In this document: positions 1 through 7,073 of the stretch, piece after piece
Layout of the letters: each line of letters opens with the position of its first letter
How positions within the stretch are numbered: the first letter of the stretch is position 1
Origin: Nodularia spumigena CCY9414
GTDB taxonomy: Bacteria; Cyanobacteriota; Cyanobacteriia; Cyanobacteriales; Nostocaceae
DNA length: 64,000 bases
Direction of reading: 5' to 3'
Assembly: GCF_000340565.2 (NCBI RefSeq)
Contig: NZ_CP007203.1
Span: forward strand, 660,297-724,296
Program-made: the position numbers and the translations under genes
The notes under the pieces: model-generated
What the model was told of the DNA's origin: nothing
The model's input: only the letters and a program-made list of their open reading frames with translations
The model's database searches: none

Positions 1-68
1 TTATTTCTGACGGAATTAATGTTTTTAATCCAGTAAATGCAAGTGTCAGTATCTAATAAATAAGTCAT
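1..68 (-). CDS. vapC: VapC-family PIN-domain toxin, cut by window edge
   Basis: The minus strand from 68 reads MTYLLDTDTCIYWIKNINSV and runs off the window. A hydrophobic strand followed by the first conserved Asp (LLDTDTC) is the classic start of a PIN-domain ribonuclease toxin. The ATG overlaps the stop of the upstream antitoxin in an ATGA arrangement, typical of translationally coupled VapBC pairs. Only the first 22 residues are visible, so the remaining acidic active-site residues cannot be checked. Confidence 0.8.
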   Translation of the reverse strand, partial: MTYLLDTDTCIYWIKNINSVRN

Positions 69-352
69 AAGCTAATATCGTAGTTAGAAATAGTCCGACT
101 ATCATAAATCTCTTTGACTATTTCTTCTGCTGTGCGTTCATCTTCCCAAACACCATGTGTTTCTATAAATGTGTCTAGTGGATGTGGTTTTGGCTTTTGG
201 GTAGATGAGAAAGTTTTCTCATTTTCTATGTGTTGATTTTCTGTTTGTTGGTAACGCTTTTTGAGTAACTGAATAAAATCAAGTAGTAAGCTTTGAGCTT
301 CTTCTGGTAAAGTATCAATATCTCTATATATTTCTTCAATTTTTGTTACCAT
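65..352 (-). CDS. VapB-like antitoxin of the adjacent PIN toxin
   Basis: A 95-residue acidic protein whose N terminus (IEEIYRDIDTLPEEAQSLLLDFIQLLKKRY) is an amphipathic helix typical of DUF2281-type cyanobacterial antitoxins. The C-terminal half is polar and probably disordered, with an ERTAEEIVKEIYDSR segment of the sort that wraps the toxin. Its stop overlaps the vapC start by the ATGA overlap at 65-68. By analogy it neutralises the toxin and may autoregulate the operon. Family assignment rests on composition and context. Confidence 0.75.
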   Translation of the reverse strand: MVTKIEEIYRDIDTLPEEAQSLLLDFIQLLKKRYQQTENQHIENEKTFSSTQKPKPHPLDTFIETHGVWEDERTAEEIVKEIYDSRTISNYDISL

Positions 353-469
353 TATTAACTCCTATATTGAGTAAAATTTTCGGTATTATTTTATTATAAC
401 TGAGGCGCACCGGATAATCTGGTAAACATAATGATTGACCTTTGCAACCTAAAGACACAAAGGATGTAG

Positions 470-537
470 GGTGGGTTAGGCGCAGAGAGAGAATAATCTG
501 TTCAACGTGAAGATTTTTGTTTGCAACCTAACCCACC
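470..537. repeat. Dispersed hairpin repeat, GGTGGGTTAG arms
   Basis: GGTGGGTTAG at 470-479 pairs perfectly with CTAACCCACC at 528-537 across a 48-nt interval; another GGTGGGTTA lies at 560-568. The same arms recur at 2171-2197, so this is a dispersed intergenic palindrome rather than a gene-specific terminator. Confidence 0.75.
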
Positions 538-590
538 ATTTTAGCTTAGGTTATAGCTTTGGTGGGTTACGCGATTACCCACTAAAGGTA

Positions 591-809
591 TTACTTATTT
601 CCTAAAAATTCATCTACTGTAATTTCTGCTTGTCTAATTAAACTTCTGAGTAACCCTGGTGCTAGTTCTTTATGATTGGGAACTGATAAAATGGGTTTTG
701 ATTCGTGCCAAAGTATGATATGACTTCCGGTTTGATGATCTACAGCATAGCCAAATTTTTCAAAAATTTTGACTGTTTGTTTACCGGAAATATTGGATAA
801 ACGTCCCAT
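591..809 (-). CDS. hicA: HicA-type mRNA interferase toxin
   Basis: 72 residues with a YcfA/HicA double-stranded-RNA-binding-like fold: SGKQTVKIFEKFGYAV, then GSHIILWHE with the catalytic His of the family, then SVPNHKELAPGLLRSLIRQAEIT. Length is normal for HicA. The start codon abuts the hicB stop with no gap, so the order is hicB then hicA, and the two are probably translated as a coupled pair. Expected role is translation-inhibiting mRNA cleavage restrained by HicB. Confidence 0.9.
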   Translation of the reverse strand: MGRLSNISGKQTVKIFEKFGYAVDHQTGSHIILWHESKPILSVPNHKELAPGLLRSLIRQAEITVDEFLGNK

Positions 810-1028
810 TTATACTAATACTTCTCCTACAAAAGATTGAGACTCTTTAGGTACATACGGTTTACCATGTTTTTCTAATACGTGAAGATAGCCTTTTATT
901 GCATCTTTGATATTTTCAATTGCTTCATCTAAGGTTTTACCTTGACTGACACAACCAGGAAGTTCTGGTACTTCAGCAACGTAACCTAGATATTCTGAAT
1001 CATAAGTGAAAATTACTTGAAATTTCAT
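810..1028 (-). CDS. hicB: HicB-type antitoxin
   Basis: The core MKFQVIFTYDSEYLGYVAEV followed by PELPGCVSQGKTLDEAIENIKDAIKGYL is the standard HicB partial RNase-H-like fold. I place the start at the ATG at 1028 because the family normally begins with this first beta strand; a longer GTG-started reading from 1106 adds 26 residues that overlap the parD gene and look non-homologous. The protein is short (72 residues) and has no DNA-binding domain after the core, so autoregulation may be weak or indirect. Confidence 0.88.
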   Translation of the reverse strand: MKFQVIFTYDSEYLGYVAEVPELPGCVSQGKTLDEAIENIKDAIKGYLHVLEKHGKPYVPKESQSFVGEVLV

Positions 1029-1071
1029 AGCGTTTTTTTTGGAGGTCTTTTTTAAATTTAATACATCACTG

Positions 1072-1335
1072 CTAATTTGCGCTTTGACGTTTGTTAATTC
1101 TTTCACTGACTGTTTGACGGATATCTTCCCAATCTTGAGCAGTCATTTCTGTTGCATTTCCAGAGTTTAATCCTTCTAAGAGGATGGTTTGTAGACGTTC
1201 ATTTGCTTTCTGTTTTTGGTCTTGTCGCACTAATTCCCGAAAATATTCACTGACGCTGCTGTAAGCACCTTGAGCTACCTGTTCTTCTATATAAGTTCGC
1301 ATAGTATCAGGTAAGGAAATATTCATACTTTTCAT
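1072..1335 (-). CDS. ParD-like ribbon-helix-helix antitoxin without partner
   Basis: 87 residues. The N terminus MKSMNISLPDTMRTYIEEQV followed by GAYSSVSEYFRELVRQDQ is the ribbon-helix-helix DNA-binding motif of ParD/CopG antitoxins, followed by a helical toxin-binding tail. In ParDE operons parE follows immediately; here hicBA follows instead and no ParE-like frame is visible, so it is an orphan, perhaps left by recombination between TA modules. A second in-frame ATG lies three codons downstream. Confidence 0.8.
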   Translation of the reverse strand: MKSMNISLPDTMRTYIEEQVAQGAYSSVSEYFRELVRQDQKQKANERLQTILLEGLNSGNATEMTAQDWEDIRQTVSERINKRQSAN

Positions 1336-1480
1336 AATGGTTAGTTTGGTGAATCTGCTTTTCTATATTATGGCAGTTTTTGTCATTTTCTGCCATGATA
1401 ACGGTGATGATTATTTGTAAAATATTGTAAATCCTAATCAATAAGTTTTCAAAATTACCAAATTTAGCGTATATTGCGGA

Positions 1481-1526
1481 TTGACAGGTGTAACCCTATG
1501 GGTTACAATAATAATTGTTATTGTAA
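1481..1526 (+). promoter_or_regulatory. higBA promoter with two overlapping palindromic operators
   Basis: TTGACA at 1481-1486 and TACAAT at 1504-1509 are separated by 17 bp, a near-consensus sigma-70 promoter. Between and over these boxes lie two perfect inverted repeats: TGTAACCC-TAT-GGGTTACA (1489-1507) filling the spacer, and TTACAATAA-N6-TTATTGTAA (1503-1526) covering the -10. They share the segment at 1503-1507. HigA or the HigBA complex is the expected ligand, giving autorepression by promoter occlusion. Confidence 0.75.
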
Positions 1527-1528
1527 TT

Positions 1529-1807
1529 ATGATCAGAAATTTCAAGCATAAGGGGTTAAGAAAGCTGTTTGAAGATGATAATAGAAGTGGGGTTAATCCA
1601 AATCATGCTGAAAAACTGTTAGATTTATTAGATAGACTAGATGCTGCATCTGTAGCTGAGGATATGAATTTTCCTGGCTCTAAGTTTCATCAATTAATAA
1701 GGAATAGGAAAGGTGAATATTCAGTTACAGTTTCTGGTAATTGGCGTTTAACTTTTGTTTTTGAAGATGGGGATGCTTACGACGTAAATTACGAGGATTA
1801 TCATTAG
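1529..1807 (+). CDS. higB: HigB/RelE-type ribonuclease toxin
   Basis: 92 residues from the ATG at 1529: MIRNFKHKGLRKLFEDDNRS, then NHAEKLLDLLDRLDAA, then MNFPGSKFHQL, then GEYSVTVSGNWRLTFVFEDGDAYDVNYEDYH. This is the complete plasmid-maintenance killer (HigB) fold with its conserved W-R-L-F strand and terminal DYH. A longer reading from 1481 would translate the promoter and both operators, so I reject it. higA follows 4 nt after the stop; toxin-first order is typical of HigBA. Confidence 0.9.
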   Translation: MIRNFKHKGLRKLFEDDNRSGVNPNHAEKLLDLLDRLDAASVAEDMNFPGSKFHQLIRNRKGEYSVTVSGNWRLTFVFEDGDAYDVNYEDYH

Positions 1808-1811
1808 GATT

Positions 1812-2111
1812 ATGAACATGAATACTAACAGAAAACCTAGACATCCTGGTGCTTTGATTAAACGTCAATATTTAGAACCTTTAAATATAACGGTGACAGA
1901 ACTTGCTAATATTTTGGGTGTGTCTCGAAAAACGGTTTCGGAAATTGTGAATGAACGTGCAAGTGTAACACCTAATATTGCTTTGCGGTTAGCAAATGCT
2001 TTTCAAACTACGCCGGAACTTTGGTTAAATCTTCAGCAGAAATTTGATCTTTGGTGTGCAAAAAATGAGTCTGAAGAATGGAAAAATATCTCACCTATTG
2101 AAATTAGTTAA
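1812..2111 (+). CDS. higA: HigA-type antitoxin, XRE helix-turn-helix
   Basis: 99 residues. RKPRHPGALIKRQYLEPLNI is the HigA signature, followed by the helix-turn-helix TELANILGVSRKTVSEIVNE and ALRLANAFQTTPELWLNLQQ, then an acidic tail. AGGAT just upstream of the ATG serves as ribosome binding site. It should bind HigB and repress through the palindromes at 1489-1526. Confidence 0.92.
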   Translation: MNMNTNRKPRHPGALIKRQYLEPLNITVTELANILGVSRKTVSEIVNERASVTPNIALRLANAFQTTPELWLNLQQKFDLWCAKNESEEWKNISPIEIS

Positions 2112-2170
2112 AATAGTTCGACGGACTGTTTTGCAACTTCAGCCACTATTTACACTTAGGTTATTGCTTT

Positions 2171-2197
2171 GGTGGGTTAGGCGATCGCTAACCCACC
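2171..2197. repeat. Perfect hairpin repeat downstream of higA
   Basis: GGTGGGTTAG (2171-2180) and CTAACCCACC (2188-2197) enclose a GCGATCG core, making a near-continuous palindrome. It shares its arms with the element at 470-537. No T-tract follows, so a terminator role is not clear. Confidence 0.75.
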
Positions 2198-2345
2198 CTA
2201 CATATTACACCCTGAGAGATGAAATCGATAGAGTCAAAACAATTAAATGAAGTGAAAGCATAGAGTATTCCTATGTATAAAATTTGCATAGGCAAAGCAT
2301 GGGATTATATAATCATTAAGAGAGTTGTACTTGCAAATGTAATTA

Positions 2346-2798
2346 ATGAAAATTAAATTAATAAATTTAGTAGTTGTCAGTGGAATTAGTATCAGCAGTT
2401 TAATTATATGTAGTGGTATCCCTCGAATTGCTAGTAAAGCAATTGCACAAATAACCAAAATAGATACAAATTCACAACATTGTGTAAGGCAAGAGTTACC
2501 AAAACTTAAACAAGGTATGCCTTATTCAAAAGCTAGGGAGATGTTATTAGAAGCAGGTTGGCAAGCAATATTTAATCAAGATAATTTTAGGAATCCTGAA
2601 AGAAGAAGTTTTTTAAAATATTTTATTAACAAAGGTTATGACGAAATAGCAGATTGTTCTGGTTCTGGTTTAGGTCTTTGCTATTTTCAGTTTGAAAGTG
2701 CCTACGGAGAAATTTTATCCGTCGTTACATCCAATAATTTTGAAAACCAAGAAAATCTTTTTCGCTGGTATATTGAAGAAAAAGAACCCAAGGAATAA
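2346..2798 (+). CDS. Exported protein of unknown function, 150 aa
   Basis: An N-terminal signal sequence (MKIKLINLVVVSGISISSLI, cleavage possibly after a SKAIA-Q type site) precedes a soluble domain with four Cys. The segment LKQGMPYSKAREMLLEAGWQ, followed later by IADCSGSGLGLCYFQF and GEILSVVTSNN, resembles a small exported domain that I recognise only as recurring in cyanobacterial proteins. The paired Cys suggest disulfides in the periplasm. It sits upstream of another exported protein on the same strand. No function can be assigned. Confidence 0.7.
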   Translation: MKIKLINLVVVSGISISSLIICSGIPRIASKAIAQITKIDTNSQHCVRQELPKLKQGMPYSKAREMLLEAGWQAIFNQDNFRNPERRSFLKYFINKGYDEIADCSGSGLGLCYFQFESAYGEILSVVTSNNFENQENLFRWYIEEKEPKE

Positions 2799-2874
2799 AT
2801 AGTATTTTTCTCAATTCATTTTCAATTACAACCAAAAATAATTTTATATCTTCTCATGTCCTACATAAAAACCC

Positions 2875-3468
2875 ATGTCTAATAAAAAGAATAACCAAAA
2901 AAAAATAATTCTTTCTACTGTTTTTCTATCTTGTTTAATCACTAAGTTTATTAATTTTCCTGTAAAAGCTGAAATCTCTGATTTTGTTAATTGCGGTATT
3001 GAAGCAGAATATCCTTCTCAACTTAGTAGAAGCATTGAATTACAACAGTTTGGTATTCGTTTAAAAATTCCTGCTAATTATAGAGTAATAGCAAAAACAG
3101 ATGGCTCTGTGAGTATTGTTGATAATGGAACTTTTAAAGGACTGGAATGTTTCGCCAAAAATCCTCATGCTGTGGGTGGTTCAGGATATGACTCTATATT
3201 AATTTATAAATCTTCTGAAACTTTTATTTATAGTAATGTTTACAATAAATTTCCTGGAAAAGACAACGTTTTTATAGTTTGGAAAACAACGCCTTTAGAT
3301 TATGAGTATGATACCTATGAACATGAAATCAAGCTCAGGCTTAAAACACCAAAAGGATTGATAGAAATAGAAAGTCTTTCAGATGTAAGATTTATAGGTA
3401 AATTGTCAGAATCTGATGATTTTCTACAAATATTGTTAGATGTAGTGAGAGATATTGAAATTATTTAA
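2875..3468 (+). CDS. Exported protein of unknown function, 197 aa
   Basis: A lysine-rich start (MSNKKNNQKK), a hydrophobic stretch (IILSTVFLSCLITKFINF) and a likely AxA-type cleavage near VKAEIS indicate export. The mature part (FGIRLKIPANYRVIAKTDGS onward) is predicted mostly beta with repeated short strands and two to three Cys. I do not recognise the family. It follows the 150-residue exported protein by 76 nt on the same strand and has similarly AT-rich codon use, so the two may be linked in function. Confidence 0.65.
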   Translation: MSNKKNNQKKIILSTVFLSCLITKFINFPVKAEISDFVNCGIEAEYPSQLSRSIELQQFGIRLKIPANYRVIAKTDGSVSIVDNGTFKGLECFAKNPHAVGGSGYDSILIYKSSETFIYSNVYNKFPGKDNVFIVWKTTPLDYEYDTYEHEIKLRLKTPKGLIEIESLSDVRFIGKLSESDDFLQILLDVVRDIEII

Positions 3469-3517
3469 ATTTAATATCTATATTGATCATTTCATACAAT
3501 TAGGATGTAGCTAGTAG

Positions 3518-3588
3518 GGTGCGTTAGGATGAAATCCGTAACGCACCATTATTATTGTTGAGGTGCGTTACGCTGTCGCTAACACACC
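3518..3588. repeat. Paired hairpin repeats, GGTGCGTTA arms
   Basis: GGTGCGTTA/TAACGCACC at 3518-3547 and GGTGCGTTA/TAACACACC at 3562-3588 form two adjacent hairpins between convergent genes. Similar GGTGCGTT-type motifs recur at about 23,660-23,825 and 48,441-48,471, so this is a dispersed element that may also stop transcription from either side. Confidence 0.65.
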
Positions 3589-3606
3589 CTACATGGAAAT
3601 ATTATG

Positions 3607-5811
3607 TTAATGCACTAATTCAATAGCCCGCTTAGTCAACGCCTCAGCAGTCAAGCCATTAAACGCCATCAACTCACCAGCACTGGCGGTAGTTTCCCCA
3701 CGCTTCCAGGCGAAAGTATCACGCTTGCAATTACTGCGTAACATAATTGGTTCCAGCATCGCCGCAGCACCACCAGTTACACCAATTAAGGCACTTCCAT
3801 CAAACAATTCGGCAAATTTGGCATCATCCATAAAATTGCCATCGGCTTCTGAACAAGTTTCCCAAGCTGTATCATTAGGACGATACAAACGGCGAGGATT
3901 GATAATAGAAATTATCTTCACTCCAATACCTTCTGTTTCTAAGAAAGCCGCCGCTTCAAACACAGGAATTAATGTCATATCGCCAATGACTGCAAACACA
4001 ACTTGTTTATCTCCTGCCACTTCTTGTAATAAGATTGCACCATCTTCTAACCCTTGCCGAGTTTGTTCTAAAGTAGTGCGAATTGGTAACGGTGACTTAC
4101 TGGCTGTAATCACAATTCCCTTATTCTTGGTTTGCAAAGCCCAGTCATAACAGCCTTGGATACTGTTAGCATCAGGGGGAAATAATGGGAAGACATTTCC
4201 ATTCCGCATCAGTGACGCAAAGTAAGCTTCAATTTCGGGGCGTTGGTGTGTCCAACCGTTGCGCCCTTGCTCTAATGCTCCGGCTGTAAATAATGTTATG
4301 CTAGACGGTGTTTGACGGCGCAATTCTGCCATTGCTTGGATGACTGTTTGCCAAATTGGTACACCGTTGATGGCAAAAGATTCATAAGAACACCATAATG
4401 TTCTCGCACCCATTAACGCTAAACCAGCCGCTAAACCTGCACAAGCATCTTCACTCAATGGTTCATAAACTTGTCCGTTTGGTGCTTGATGATAGGTGTC
4501 ATCGGTAGTGGGGTGAATGATTTTTAATGTCTCATTAATGTTACCAATTCCTGATGCGGCGTTTCCGTCGGCGTTGGTGACTAAGAAGTTACTATCTTTT
4601 TTACCCACATATCCCACTAATTTACCCATTGCGGTTGTGGCAACTTTGGGATCTCCACCTACTGTATATTCTTCTAAGGGTAATTGTCCTAAATCTGCTA
4701 ATGGTAATTCAAATTCTGTGACTACTGTTTTGGCTGCGGGACCTCCTCCGGCGCGTTCTGCATTTGTGCGGACTAATTCCCAAGCTTCTACTGATAAAGC
4801 ACGGGTTTTTAATGCACTGATAATGTGCGGCGCATCTAGGGTATCTTTCGGATAAAGGTTGTGAGATTTGGAACCCAGGGCGTGAACTCCTGCGCCTTTG
4901 AGTTGTTTAATAATGAATACCGTTAACTGTCCATTTAAGGCAGAATGGGCGGCTTTATCTATTCCTAAAAGTACGGCTTTGGTGAAGGCTAGGCGCTGCT
5001 CGAAGGAAAAGACGGTACTATCTACATAATCCCCTGGTTGGTTTTGGTCGTCAAAGTCTTTCGCATCGACTAATACAACCTCCGCAAAACCGTTTCCTTG
5101 CCAGTAGGCTTTCATTTCGGCGTTGGTTTTCAGGGAAACCATACTATGATGTTCTTGGCTGTAACCATTCCACACCATGACAGGTAAGAAGTTGGTGACG
5201 CTGGGATAAGCTGTGTTAAAGTGGGCGATCGCACTGACAATATAAGGCTCACCCAATCCACCATCACCCACAGTAAAGGGGAATAATTTATCTTGATGCA
5301 GCAAGGCGGCGGACATAGCAAAGTGTTGTCCTTGTCCTAGAGGTCCAGCCGGTGCGAGAATACCAGGGATAAAACCGGAAAGGTGTCCTAAGAGTCCGTG
5401 CTTTTCTCGGAAGCGATCGCGCAATTGCTGTACTGTAGAGATGCCCATGTCTTCTAAGGAACGATCCAAAAACATGGCACTATAGAATCCAGGGGCGTGG
5501 TGTCCCACTTCGGTGATAATATTCTTATGACCCAGCATCACCAGGGCTGCATAAGCTTCTGCTTGACTGGCAAAACCGCCTGGGTGTCCAGATGCCTTAC
5601 TGGCTGTAACTTGCAGCGTCAGGTAGCGCAGAGCATCAGCAGCAAGTAAAGTTTGATAGACGGCTGCGGGATCTGTAGGATCTGCGATCGCCTTCTTGCC
5701 AGACTCTATAGCTGGCATTATACCATATTTTTCAAAATTTGGGAACGCCTCACCAAAATATTGAATTCCTGTACAAAAATTAGGAAGCGCGGAAGATGCT
5801 TTTGATGTCAT
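3607..5811 (-). CDS. Phosphoketolase-like ThDP enzyme
   Basis: 734 residues from the ATG at 5811, chosen because AAGG lies 8 nt upstream; a TTG-started extension from 5838 is less likely. Thiamine-diphosphate enzyme architecture is clear: SGHPGG near the N terminus, GPLGQGQHFAM, the cofactor motif VGDGGLGEPY, and a second half with SYESFAINGVPIWQ, EQGRNGWTHQRPEIEAYF and PPDANSIQGCYDWAL, which parallel the phosphoketolase segments QDHNGFSHQDP and LPPDAN. Expected chemistry is cleavage of xylulose-5-phosphate or fructose-6-phosphate to acetyl-phosphate, but it is a divergent type (like the second Synechocystis paralogue) and activity is not assured. Single gene, convergent with the upstream hypotheticals. 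Confidence 0.8.
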   Translation of the reverse strand: MTSKASSALPNFCTGIQYFGEAFPNFEKYGIMPAIESGKKAIADPTDPAAVYQTLLAADALRYLTLQVTASKASGHPGGFASQAEAYAALVMLGHKNIITEVGHHAPGFYSAMFLDRSLEDMGISTVQQLRDRFREKHGLLGHLSGFIPGILAPAGPLGQGQHFAMSAALLHQDKLFPFTVGDGGLGEPYIVSAIAHFNTAYPSVTNFLPVMVWNGYSQEHHSMVSLKTNAEMKAYWQGNGFAEVVLVDAKDFDDQNQPGDYVDSTVFSFEQRLAFTKAVLLGIDKAAHSALNGQLTVFIIKQLKGAGVHALGSKSHNLYPKDTLDAPHIISALKTRALSVEAWELVRTNAERAGGGPAAKTVVTEFELPLADLGQLPLEEYTVGGDPKVATTAMGKLVGYVGKKDSNFLVTNADGNAASGIGNINETLKIIHPTTDDTYHQAPNGQVYEPLSEDACAGLAAGLALMGARTLWCSYESFAINGVPIWQTVIQAMAELRRQTPSSITLFTAGALEQGRNGWTHQRPEIEAYFASLMRNGNVFPLFPPDANSIQGCYDWALQTKNKGIVITASKSPLPIRTTLEQTRQGLEDGAILLQEVAGDKQVVFAVIGDMTLIPVFEAAAFLETEGIGVKIISIINPRRLYRPNDTAWETCSEADGNFMDDAKFAELFDGSALIGVTGGAAAMLEPIMLRSNCKRDTFAWKRGETTASAGELMAFNGLTAEALTKRAIELVH

Positions 5812-6289
5812 GCTGAGAACCTTATAAAAAGAGGACAAATTCTAGATGCTTGATGAATTTAACAAAAATTTTACATCTTTGAGGTAATCAGAACTTATTG
5901 CATTTTCAGCAGGTTAGGATAAGGACTTTAAATAGTTGTCTAACAAACACCGAATTCTTTTAAGTAGTATTACTGTTCTAAAAACAAAAAAGGTTATACC
6001 TACATCCCAGCAGTTTCATCTCAAACTCTTACTCTTTGCGTCTGGAGCGCCTCTGCGTGAATAAATTCATATCTTCATTCAACAAAACTAAAATTAAAAT
6101 TAACTATATAACTCTGCATTAATTACTCAACCCACAAAACGAGAAAATTATCATGGGAGTCATTGGCAGAAAAAAACTTTTTCCCCTCTTCTGATATACT
6201 CATATTTACATATATCTTACTGTAGATACGTTCCTGAGTCTCCAAAGTTTAAAGTAACCAGTATAGAGAACTTAGGATCGCCAAACTTG
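5812..6289. other. Intergenic region, no gene seen
   Basis: 478 nt of AT-rich sequence between the divergent phosphoketolase-like gene and the DUF2993 remnant. It should contain the phosphoketolase promoter but I see no convincing -35/-10 pair. A stretch near 6030-6060 (CTTTGCGTCTGGAGCGCCTC) resembles dispersed repeat debris. Short frames here look non-coding. Confidence 0.5.
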
Positions 6290-6663
6290 ATGACAGACAA
6301 ACAACGCTTAGAAGAACAGTTTGTATCACATGAAGCAGAAAGAAGAGTATCAGAGAAACTAGATGCATCTGAACAAATTGATATAAATGTAAAATAGGTG
6401 CTAAATTGACTTTTCGCCCCCGGACTAATTCCCATCCCATCTTATTAGAAAGTGTCACTTGTACTGAAGGAGAAGGAATTTCTGTAGAACTAATTTTAGC
6501 ATTCATGCAGAAAGTAAAAGAACTAGCAAATCTACCTTTCTTAAAGTGGGAAGATATAGCATTTCGGATTATAGATATGCAAGTTATACAAGATAGTATA
6601 ATCCTCTTGATTGAAGCCAATGTAAAGCAAATATCAGCATCACAAATTGAATTCGTTAATTAG
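6290..6663 (+). pseudogene. Collapsed DUF2993 (LmeA-like) gene
   Basis: From the ATG at 6290 the frame reads MTDKQRLEEQFVSHEAERRV and on to DINVK then TAG (6397). After a frame change the sequence continues LTFRPRTNSHPILLESVTCT, then GEGISVELILAFMQKVKELA, then LPFLKWEDIAFRI and IEANVKQISAS up to 6663. The first block matches the start and the second the end of cyanobacterial DUF2993 proteins (about 240 residues), so roughly 110 central residues are gone and the two ends are out of frame. It is therefore a pseudogene made by internal deletion. The 410-nt gap to crtO after it holds only a hairpin repeat. Confidence 0.7.
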
Positions 6664-6717
6664 TATAACTAAAATAGAATGAGACACAAATTGATCTGTG
6701 TACTCTGGAGTCATAAA

Positions 6718-6770
6718 GGGCGGGTTCATTGAGACATCCTTAATTGTTGCTCATATCTGTTAACCCGCCC
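6718..6770. repeat. Hairpin repeat, GGGCGGGTT arms
   Basis: GGGCGGGTT (6718-6726) pairs with AACCCGCCC (6762-6770). The same arms flank a different loop at 58,575-58,629. It lies in the 410-nt gap between the DUF2993 remnant and crtO, which otherwise holds no gene; the crtO promoter should lie in the AT-rich part after 6800. Confidence 0.7.
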
Positions 6771-7073
6771 ATACACCCTATCTACATCTGTGTTTATCTG
6801 TGGTTAATTAATTCTTAAGTTTACCTCAAACAGCTTGACAAAAACTCATAAAATTGGTAGAAACTGAAATTATATTAACTGAGATAAAACTTGCTAAATA
6901 ACTTCTTACTAAGCAGATCCAGCCATTTTATAGAATTAAACTTCTCAGTACAAAGTTGAATTTTGATGCCGTTTTACGTGTAGTCAATGCTAATTAAATT
7001 TTCAGAAGTATCAAAATTTTTAGGAAATCACAATTTATAATAATAGTTATTACTACATTCCCCAACTACAAAT

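Noticed and set aside
1481-1528. N-terminal extension of higB as a membrane segment
   Set aside because: The extra residues (VTIIIVIVI) are translation of the -35/-10 and palindromic operators; the ATG at 1529 fits the family start.
3725-4150. 141-residue plus-strand frame
   Set aside because: Antisense to the conserved phosphoketolase-like gene; it shows no family motif and mirrors codon structure of the real gene.
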